Source: Gonium pectorale (Eukaryota > Chlorophyta > Chlorophyceae > Chlamydomonadales > Volvocaceae). Taken from it: a stretch of 10,610 nt of DNA. The stretch spans positions 770,377-780,986 of the forward strand of contig LSYV01000026.1 in the NCBI GenBank assembly GCA_001584585.1, written 5' to 3'. Shown here in pieces: positions 1 through 8,000 of this stretch. The notes below the pieces were generated by a model. That model saw only the letters and a list, made by a program, of their open reading frames with translations, did no database searches and was not told where the DNA came from. The translations under genes were made by a program, and so were the position numbers. Every line of letters begins with the position of its first letter. The stretch's first letter is position 1.

Positions 1-159
1 AAGGAGGACAGGAGCGGGGTGCGTGTGGCGGCGGCGGTGCTGCTGGGCGCCTGGGCGGTGCTGGTGCCCCGGCGCAAGAGGAACCGCAGGTCGTCACGGC
101 CGGCCGCGTCGGCGCCGGAGCCCTCGGGCCCGCATGCTCCGCCACCTCCTCAGCGCTAG
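1..159 (+). CDS. C-terminal end of an unidentified protein with a membrane segment (partial, 5' end outside window)
   Basis: Frame 1 is open from the first base to a TAG at 157-159 and gives 52 residues. Almost every codon ends in G or C, as in the kinase exons downstream, and this bias stops at the TAG. The peptide has a short hydrophobic stretch, VRVAAAVLLGAWAVLVP (residues 7-23), followed at once by the basic run RRKRNRR. A Ser/Pro/Ala-rich tail ending PPPPQR comes next. Hydrophobic segment then positive cluster is the usual stop-transfer pattern, so I infer a single-pass membrane protein with a short cytosolic tail. The family cannot be named from this fragment. A TGTAA signal at 892 gives a plausible 3' UTR of about 750 nt, which supports this being the true end of a plus-strand gene. 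It could instead be a soluble protein whose Ala/Val/Leu run only resembles a membrane helix. The upstream exon boundary is not visible. Confidence 0.6.
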   Translation, partial: KEDRSGVRVAAAVLLGAWAVLVPRRKRNRRSSRPAASAPEPSGPHAPPPPQR

Positions 160-910
160 GCTGGCCGCCCGGCTCATCGCCCGGCTCGGCTCGACGTTTC
201 CCGCCGTGTGGACGGTGGGCGCGGACGTCGTGGCCTCGCACGCCTCGTTGGGTGGCCCCGCGACTCGGGTCTCGTACAACACAGCGTAGAAGCGGCTCCT
301 CCGGCAGCTGTCAGCTGGCCCGCCGCGGCCGTTGCGCAGACCCCCTCCGCGCTTGCCACACTCGTTCCAACGCATGCTGCCGTGTAGGCGTGGTGCTTGC
401 AACGGGGTACGCGTCTCGCCGTACTGTGTACGGCGGCCAGGCGGGGCCGTGTGGTGACATTCCTTTTGGCACGGCGCTCACTGACTTTCCTTTGGGCACG
501 ACGTGCGCGTTGCTCTTTGGGCGGGCGTGGAGGACGTGTACGATACGCGGCCATTGCTTCCGTGGATGCCGTGCTTGCGCCGTGCAGTTTGTACGGCATG
601 GCACGCGCGTGTATGGGCTGGGCTGGAGAGGATCCTGTGCGGCTGTTGTTCGCCTCCGTCGTGGTTGCCTGCCTGCTTGCCTCAACCCCTAGCATGTGCT
701 ACATATGGGTGCCGACGCCACGTTTGGGCTCTTGGTGATAGTCCACTACCACCTCCGGGAAGCGGTCAAAAGGAAGCCATGGCGGCCCCCGCCGCTGTGT
801 CCTTCCCCGGGTCCCCACGTTCCGGCCTGAACGGAAGCAGGAGCCGCCCGCAGAGCTGGGCAGTTGGCGATGGCAGCTTTGGTGCCGTAATTGTAACCTT
901 GAAGCGTTGA
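160..910 (+). other. Probable 3' UTR of the upstream gene
   Basis: After the TAG at 157-159 the strong G/C third-position bias disappears and the plus strand becomes G/T-rich with recurring GTGT and CGTG runs, as volvocine 3' UTRs often are. It ends shortly after a TGTAA motif at 892. Several open frames cross this stretch (for example 252-692 on plus and 174-695 on minus). They lack codon bias and recognisable protein sequence, so I read the region as untranslated. The cleavage site, expected 10-20 nt after TGTAA, is an inference. Confidence 0.5.
892..901 (+). terminator. TGTAA polyadenylation signal of the upstream gene
   Basis: TGTAA is the standard volvocine algal polyadenylation signal. 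Here it reads TGTAACCTTG and lies about 735 nt after the upstream stop codon. The same ten bases recur at 7444-7453. Confidence 0.6.
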
Positions 911-956
911 GGCGGTTCGTTGTTGTGTACCGGAGTGGATCTTGCGGCCGCGACAT

Positions 957-1014
957 CCGTACGTACGGCGCGTACGGCGCCTGCGCCCTGCACGTTGGGC
1001 CCCTCGTGTATAAG
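957..1014 (+). promoter_or_regulatory. Possible core promoter region: CG-rich palindrome and TATA-like site
   Basis: CCGTACGTACGG at 957-968 is a perfect 12-base palindrome, followed by a second CGTACGGCG copy. TATAAG lies at 1009-1014. The position, just after the upstream polyadenylation signal, suits a promoter for the kinase gene, but would imply a leader of about 900 nt or a 5'-UTR intron. No transcription start can be proven from sequence. Confidence 0.25.
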
Positions 1015-1936
1015 TACCGCCTCAGCGCATGGGTCGGGCGCGGGCGCTGAAACTAGGGGGTTTGATGCCTACCTGACCAATAGCCTGCGTGCTAGCTAAG
1101 GGCGCATCGTCACCATCACCCAGTAAGCCAACACCATCACCACCGAGGCGGGCCCTGACCACCCTAACTGACCACGGCTCCGCCATCCGTCAACTCGGAA
1201 GGTTGCGGGGTGAGGACAGCGTGCTTAGCAACGGCAAAGCTCAGCTGGCGACAGGCTTATAGAAGGTTGCAGCAGAACTGAAGTTACGCTGCAGGCGTAG
1301 TCGGCAGACACCGGTGGGCAGACCCGATGGCAGCGTGTGGCAGGATGCGGCCGCCAGCCAGACCCCATCCCGTCGCCAGAACGCGAAAGTCCGGAGTCCG
1401 GTTGTCCCGCGTGGGACAGGACGGGTTCGGGCAAGGAGTGAGAAGTCACTCTCAGCTGGCTAGAGTTCAGCTGGTCAGCAAGCCTGACTAACGTATAGCA
1501 GTAGCAGGGGCCTCACTGCGGCTGTACATATGGTATACGCAAAGGCAATTCACCGGAGAATGCTAGACCGACAAACCAGGGCGAAACCCAGGGTACGTAA
1601 GCCTGCCCGCCGCCTGACATCACCGGCACAGGCCCTGACACCCTCCCCGTGCAGTCTCCGGATAGAGAGGTTAAGGTGCACAGCCAGCAAACAGCAAAAA
1701 TACGGCCTGTGTACTAAACCAAGGCGGGAGTCAGACCTATGAGAGGGAAGACGCACATTCTGCGCGTCTTGCTGTAAAAACTAGGCGTAAAGTCTCTCAG
1801 GAACGACCGACCACGATAGCACGAGGACTCAAACCTTTTTGCAAGCTGAACCTAGCTGTCCTGGCCCAAATGTGAATTACACAATGCTGGTCGCTTCTCA
1901 AGATCAGAAGGCCTGCTGGAGACGGCATGGGCATTG
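1015..1936 (+). other. Intergenic region and probable 5' leader of the kinase gene
   Basis: This stretch has lower GC and no convincing coding frame. It carries short perfect inverted repeats: TGTCCC/GGGACA at 1403-1418, GAGTGA/TCACTC at 1436-1451, and AAGACGC/GCGTCTT at 1748-1770. The last is followed three bases later by a TGTAA at 1773. A donor-like GGTACGTAAG at 1592-1601 could start a 5'-UTR intron, but the nearest CAG acceptors leave introns of only about 40-60 nt, so none is called. The frame of the kinase start codon is closed upstream by a TAG at 1853-1855. Confidence 0.45.
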
Positions 1937-2022
1937 ATGGCTTGCTTCTTGTTTCTGTGCGGCGGTTGCGGTCGGAAGCCTGTAGAGCAGCAGCCTTCTG
2001 CAACTGTAAGCGACAGGTATGA
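1927..2022 (+). other. Upstream ORF overlapping the kinase start codon (31 codons)
   Basis: An ATG at 1927, ten bases before the kinase ATG and in a different frame, opens a 31-codon frame (MGIDGLLLVSV...) that ends at TGA 2020-2022, inside the kinase coding exon. Its context (G at -3, G at +4) looks better than that of the kinase ATG at 1937 (T at -3, G at +4). If the transcript includes it, scanning ribosomes would meet it first and kinase translation would depend on leaky scanning. Whether it is translated is inference. Confidence 0.4.
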
Positions 2023-5000
2023 GGAGCAGTCAGCGGGGAACCACAGCTATGCAGCGGCCTCCGCTCCCCGGGTGCTGGCGCCCGAGGGTCGGTGCTGCTC
2101 CGAGCAGGTGCCTTCAGATATTGGAGCTCAGCCTGGCTCTCTGGCGTTCATCTCAGATGGTACCCCGGACACGACCCACCCTCTGTCTCTTGTGGCGTCC
2201 GAATCCTCCACACTCCAGTCAAAGCTCAAAGTTCCCTTCTCGGAGCTGACGTTCCACGCACTAATCGGCAAGGGGAGCTTCAAGCAGGTGGGGGGGACCT
2301 CGTCTCTCGGCCTTGCCCGCCCCTCCCATGCCCCGTCTGCCCAGTGCACGCCCTGCCGCTCTCGCAAAGCACCCAGACTCGCCGCATTCGCTCCTGCGGC
2401 TCCTGCACCCACGCCCTTACTCCCAGGGGCAGCCCCGCCAGCCTACGTTGGCGCCCCTGTGCCCTTACTTCTGCCGCTGAAGCCCCTCCCTCCCCTCGCC
2501 CCCCTCCCACACCCCGTGCGCCCGCCCCCACCCCCACAGGTGTACCGGGGCAAATGGAACAACACAATCGTGGCCATAGTGGCCATGCGGCGGGGCGGTC
2601 TGGTGACTGAGGCGCGGCTGATGCAGCAGCTGGGGGCGCACCCCAACCTGGTGCAGTTCTACCGGTGGGTGTGGGGGCGTGGGTGTGGGGGGAGGTGGGT
2701 GTGGGCGGAGGTGGGTGTGTGGGGAGGTGGGTGGGTGGGTGGGTGTGTGGGATGGTGGGTGGGCGTGTGTGTGTGGGTGTGTGGGTGTGTGGGGAGGTGG
2801 GTGGGCGTGGGTGGGTGGGCAACTGGGTATGGGTGTGTGGGTGGGTGGATAAGCGGATGGGTGTGCGCGTGCTGTTTACCAGGCAGGAAAGAGGGTGCAT
2901 GGGCGGGCAAGGAGGCCTCTGGGCGGCGCATGGAAGCCGGCGCTGGTTGGGCTGCTACCCTCCCCTCCCCGCCCCGCGTTCCTGCCCCATGGGGGCCACG
3001 GATGGGGCCACCAGGGGGTGCCCATGCCCGGTCTCCTGCCGGCCCGGCGCCCGGTGGCAGCGGCCGTGTGGAGGCAAGGGAGGGGTGCGTTGGCGGCCGG
3101 GTGTGCTGGTGTGGAGGGGTGGGCAGTCGGGGTGGGCAGTTGGGTATGTGCGGAGCGCTTTCATGCCCCCCGGGGGCGATGCTGCGGGTGAGCACGGGCA
3201 TCCCTTCCCCTCGCGAGCTGCGCCTGGGGTCTGGACTCCAACGCCGTCCAGTACTGTTACTCCCCCCCACCACCCACTGGACTGAAGCTGCTGGCGCCCA
3301 GCCCGTCGTTGTTCATTCTCCTTTCCCTTCAACCCCCCCCACCCACCCACGTTATTCATTCCCCTTTCCCTTCAACTCCCACCCACGCCCCACCGCAGCT
3401 GGTGCCCACTGTCGTGTTTTCTATTCCCCGCCCTCTCCCCCGTAACCCCCCCGCCCCCACTGCAGCTGGTCCACCGACGCCCGCGGCAACGAGTACGTGG
3501 TGGTTGAGCTGGTGCCCTTCGGCGGCCTGGACAAGGTGCTGGGCCAGTTCGGCCGCTCGCTGCGCAATCGCTCCAAGCTCATGATGTGCGAGCAGATCTG
3601 CCACGCCATGTGCGAGCTGGCGGACGAGGGCGTGCTGCACCGCGACCTGGCAGCGCGCAACATTCTGGTGCAGTCCATGCAGCCGGTGCACGTCAAGGTG
3701 ACGGACTTTGGGCTGGCGCGCGTGGCGCCGCCGCCGCACAACCCGCTGGGGGAATCCGTGACCTCGGCGGCGGCGGCGGCAGCATCCGCTGACGGGGGCG
3801 GGGGTGGGGGCGCCGGCGGCGCCGGCGGCGCCGGCGGCAGCGCGACGCCGCTGCACAGCGGCGCTCGGTCGTCGGACAGCAGCGCGCTCCTGATGCCGCA
3901 GGCGCCCTCGTCGTCCTCGTCGCGGCTGCAACTGGCGCCGCCCTCGCTGCAGCCGCAGCTGGCGATGCAGTCGTCGTTGGTGGCGGCGGGGGAGACCGGC
4001 GGGGCCTGGGCGGGGGCGGGCGAGGAGCCGGCGCTGGTGCCGGTGCGGTGGAGCGCGCCCGAGGTGCTGCGGACGGGGGGCGGCTGGTCGGAAAAGTCAG
4101 ACGGTGAGGGGCGGTGATGGTGTGTGGGGGGTGGGGTGGGGTGGGGTGGGGTGGGGTGGGGGGTGGGGGCCTGTCGAGCGCGGAACAAGGGCATGTGCTG
4201 GGTGGGGGTGGGTCACGGGGGGGGCGGCGGCTGGGTGGGAGTCGGCGGCCGGGGTAAGCGGCAAGAGCCGTGGCGCGGGGGCGCCGGATCCGCAGGAATG
4301 GGTGGGTGGGTGGGTGGGTGGGTGGGTGCGACTTTGGCGTTTCGGGGTTTGCCCGTTTGTTGGTGCGCTCCCCGGGCCTGGGCCCAGGCTCGAGCCGGGC
4401 ACTGCGTGCAGCCACGCCACGCGGTCGCGCAGCACAGGCGCGGGTGGCGTCATACGTGGGGATTACCCGCATTCGCGCGAGCCCATGGGCCAGGTCGGGA
4501 TGGCGCCGTCCTGGCGTCGAGATGCCCCCCGAGCTGTGGTGGCTGCTGGGTTCGGCGCACATGACAGGGCGGGGAGCGGGGAGGGTGTTGTGTGTGTGCG
4601 CGCGTGTGTGTGCGTGTGTGGCGTACCCCCGGGGGAGCCGTACCCCCACCCCCGTACCCCCACCCCTGTACCCCCACCGCCGCTCGCATGCGCGCGCAGT
4701 GTACTCGTACGGCGTGACGATGTGGGAGATATTCAGCGACGGGGCGGAGCCCTACGCCAGCCTGTCGAATGAGGAGGTGCGGAACAGGGGGAGTGCCGGG
4801 CGGGGCGGGAGGGGGGAGCGGGATGTGCGCGGGGCGGGAGGGCGGCGGGGAGAGTGAACCTGTTGGGCCGTCGCGGAGGGGACAGGAGGCAGCGGGCCGT
4901 AGGAAGCGCAAGTGCCTTGGGCCGCGGTGCATGGGCCAGCCCCTCCTCCAACGGCCCTGCATCGCCGGGGTCAGGCCGGCCAGCCTCGCCCTCGCACGCT

Positions 5001-8000
5001 GCTGATAGCTGCGGTACTGTCCCGCTCCTCGCCCCCCGCCCCGCTTCCCTCCTGCGCCCCCCCCACCTGATCCCAGGCCGCTGCAGCCATCGTGGCCGGG
5101 GAGATGCTGCCCCGGCCCAAGAACTGCCCCCACCCCGTCTACTCGCTCATGCTGGGTGAGCTCTGAGCTGGCGGGGGACGGGTGGCGGGGGACGGGTGGC
5201 GGGCCCGGCTCGGCCCGAGCCCGAAAGTGGGTTGTGCCGCGGCTGGCCGAGGTGTTTGCTGACGGCGTCGTGAACAAGGAGGGCTCCGTAGGGAGCCTCC
5301 GGCGGGAGGGGGCGATGTTTGCAGTGGTGACGGCCGGGGACCAAGAGGCGGTGTGTGTGCGCCGCTCACCCCCCCCCCCACACACACCACACGAACACAG
5401 CGCATGGCTGGTTTGGCCCCCGCCGGCCCCCGTTCGTCCGCTCAAGTGGCCTCCAGGCATCGGCGAGCGCGTCTGGGACACGTCGGGATCCGCCCCGGCG
5501 TGTTTCCCCTCTCGCGGGAATCCAAGCTAGCAGGGCCGCCGAACCCAATTTCTCTCCCCCGCCCGCCCCATCAGCACGAGCCTCCTCCAGGCCCGCGTGT
5601 TCTTTTCCGCATCCCGCATCGACCCCTCCTGTGATGCTGCGCCACGCATTGTACCCCGTTACACGTCGTCGCTTCCCCACACCACACCACACCATGCCAC
5701 ACCACACCACCCACCCGCCGGCCGCCCCCTTGCATGCGACCTCGCAGACTGCTGGCGGCCGGACCCCGCGCAGCGTCCCAGCTTCCGCCAGATCGCTGAC
5801 GTGTACCGCCGCTGGCGCGAGGTCACCCTGGCCGCTAAGGCCGCCGGGCACGGCGCCGGCGCCGGCTCCACAGCGCCCAACTCCCGCTGCACCGACGCCT
5901 CCTCGCCCGCGGCTTCCGTCGAGCCTCCCGGCGCCGCTGCCACGCCCCTCGCCCCCATCCCGCCGCCGCACGCGCACGCCGGCGCGAGCCGCGGCGGCGG
6001 CAAGGTCGCAGCCGCGGGGGCAGCCGCCGCCGCCGCCAGCGGCTGGGATGGCGGCGGCTCCGCCGCCGTTCTCAGGCACTTGGCGGTTATCCCCTCTGGT
6101 GAGCTGTTGCAGGTTTTGGATCTGGATCAGGAGACGTCGCCGGGCCCAGCCCTGGTGAGCGCTGTGGGACTGGCGACCCACGGCCTCCACCCGGCGTGCA
6201 CGTCGGCGCCCACCAGCGGCGCCCAACGATGCTCGGACTCGGAGTGCTCGGAGGGCTGCGCCGCGGCAGACCGGGCCGGCCCAGACCGGCCTGCCCACGG
6301 CGCCGCCACCGTTGGCGCAAAGGCCTGCAACGGCCACGGCCACACCGGCGTCGTGGGTGGGAGCGGGGGCAGGGGCTGCTGCGTTGTGAGAGGTCGCGAC
6401 AGCTGCGGCGGTCGCAGCGCAGGAGGCGGCGGCGGCGACGAGCGCGGTGGCGGCGACCCTGGTGACGACCGACGGCGGCCGTCGTATGAGGCCGTGGATG
6501 GGCGGCGAGTGGAGCATCCGCCGCCTGGGGTGGAGCTGTGCCCTCTGGCAGGTACAACCGCAACGGTTGCGGCGGAGGCGGGAGTGGCGGCGGTTGGCGG
6601 TGGCGGCCAGTGCCTCCGCTGCGGCGTCGTGCACGACGCCCCCGACCCTGCGGGGCTATCGTACCCCAGCAGCGACGGCGTCAGCCGCCTCCGCCGCCTG
6701 GCAGGTGTGGCGGCGCGATTGGGCACCGGCGGTGCCGGAGCCGGCGGCGCCCGTAGCGACTCAATTGGCGGGCCGCTGAGCACCGGCCCCGTGCCCGACT
6801 GTGGCGGCGCCTCGAGCGCCTTCACCACTGCCGTCGCCACCGCCGCGGCGGCGACGTCCGTAGGGCTGTGCGAGACGTGCATTCTGAGCATGGAGGTGGA
6901 GACGGCGATCGAGCCGCTCATGTCCATCACCGGGTCAACCGCCCAGTCGGCGGTGCTGCTGCGGACCATGCAACGGGAGGGGTCCATACCCAGCGCGCTC
7001 AATGTTGCCAGCAGCGTCGGGACAACGCAGCTGCCATCGCTGACGGCTGTGGCGGCGGCGGGGGCTACTGGCGGCGGCGGCCAGCCGGCAGCAGCGCGCG
7101 GCAGCGGCGGCGCCGCCGGCCGGCGGCGCGACAGCGGCGGCGACGCCGCCATGGCGTCGCTCCGGAACCTGCTCTTCCGGCGGAGCTATGCGGGCGGCGG
7201 GCCGACGGCCGCGGCGGCGGTGGGGAGCTCCGCCGCTGGCTCAGCGGCGGGGAGCTCGGGCCGAGGCAGCGGGGAGGAAAGCGGGACCCCCGGCGGTGGC
7301 GCTGGCAAGACGTCGGGGGCCGAAGAGGGCATGGCTGCTTGCGGTGAGCCAGGCTGGGCGGAACCCGCTGGGCAGCTGCTATGATGTGTGGTGTGGTGGT
7401 GTGGGAGGGGTCCGGCAGCCTCCTGTCAAGCCCTACCTTCGGCTGTAACCTTGCCCGGGGAACTCCATGCTGCCCATTTCCGAAATAATGTTGTTACCCT
7501 TTCCCCAATCCGCCGTTGCGCTGCCCCGGTCCGAGAGCAGACGGCGCCGCCCTGGCTTCAACGGGCGCCACGGGGCTCCTGCCGGCCGGTTCGGCAGCAA
7601 TCAATGGGGGCTTGGCAGGGAATCCCGCAGCAGGGGTGGCGCCAGCGGCCGCTGGCGGACCCAAGGCGCCGCTGTCGCTGCCGTCGCCGCGCGACGCAGC
7701 GACACTCTGCAGCAGCAATGGCGGCCCGGGGCGGCCGCGAGCTACAGGAGCGTCGTGGGCACAGCAGCCACTGCCGCAAGAGCTGGCGGCTCCGCCGGCG
7801 CCTGGCCTCGCGGCCGCGCCGCCAGCGCCGCCGCCAGCGTCACCGTCGTCATCGCCGGCAGCGACGGCGGCGGTGCCGGCGCGGCCTGCCCTAGCGGTGA
7901 GCCCTGCATGGCCTCTACATCTGGGTCATTCGGTGGCGGGGGCGGCGACGTCGACAGCTCTGGCGGCGCCGCCGCCGCCGCCGCCGCCTCGCCACCCCGC

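Larger units (their letters stand above)
2665..3465 (+). other. Intron 2 of kinase gene (801 nt, phase 2)
   Basis: The donor CCG|GTGGGT and acceptor CTGCAG|CTGG join TAC CG to C TGG, giving FYRWSTD across the junction. The 5' part is a GT/GGGT minisatellite and the 3' part is pyrimidine-rich with a 43-bp-spaced duplication. A near copy of the acceptor, CCGCAG|CTGGTG, lies 67 nt upstream at 3397-3398. An in-frame TAA at 3443-3445 would stop a retained intron. Confidence 0.88.
4104..4699 (+). other. Intron 3 of kinase gene (596 nt, phase 1)
   Basis: Donor GACG|GTGAGG, acceptor GCGCGCAG|TGTAC. Splicing makes the GTG valine of SDVYSYGV, the subdomain IX motif. The intron holds (GGGGT)n, (GGGT)n, a GT/GC run and a C-rich repeat, each annotated separately. 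GGGGTGGGGG at 4160-4169 is exactly complementary to CCCCCACCCC at 4643-4652 and 4657-4666. Confidence 0.88.
5156..5747 (+). other. Intron 5 of kinase gene (592 nt, phase 1)
   Basis: Donor CTGG|GTGAGC, acceptor CTCGCAG|ACTGCTGG. Splicing forms the Asp of LMLDCWRPDPAQRP. It contains a 14-bp tandem repeat near the donor and CCACA repeats near the acceptor. Confidence 0.88.

Noticed and set aside
252..692. 146-codon plus-strand frame after the upstream stop
   Set aside because: Weak codon bias, no domain, and located between a convincing stop codon and a TGTAA signal.
1530..1742. 70-codon plus-strand frame in the leader region
   Set aside because: Basic, low-bias composition, no domain, in a region that otherwise looks like promoter and 5' UTR.
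2579..2581. Calling the gene a dead pseudokinase because the VAIK lysine is Val
   Set aside because: HRD Asp, catalytic-loop Asn and DFG Asp are intact and a GSFK lysine is placed as in active WNK kinases, so inactivity is not the best reading.
1934..3445. 503-codon plus-strand frame as an intronless gene
   Set aside because: It starts at TTG, reads through introns 1 and 2, and produces GT-repeat peptide; splicing restores a canonical kinase domain.
6127..7152. 341-codon minus-strand open frame
   Set aside because: It lies opposite the kinase tail exon, whose Gly/Ala codons give Pro/Ala/Arg on the other strand; an antisense shadow.
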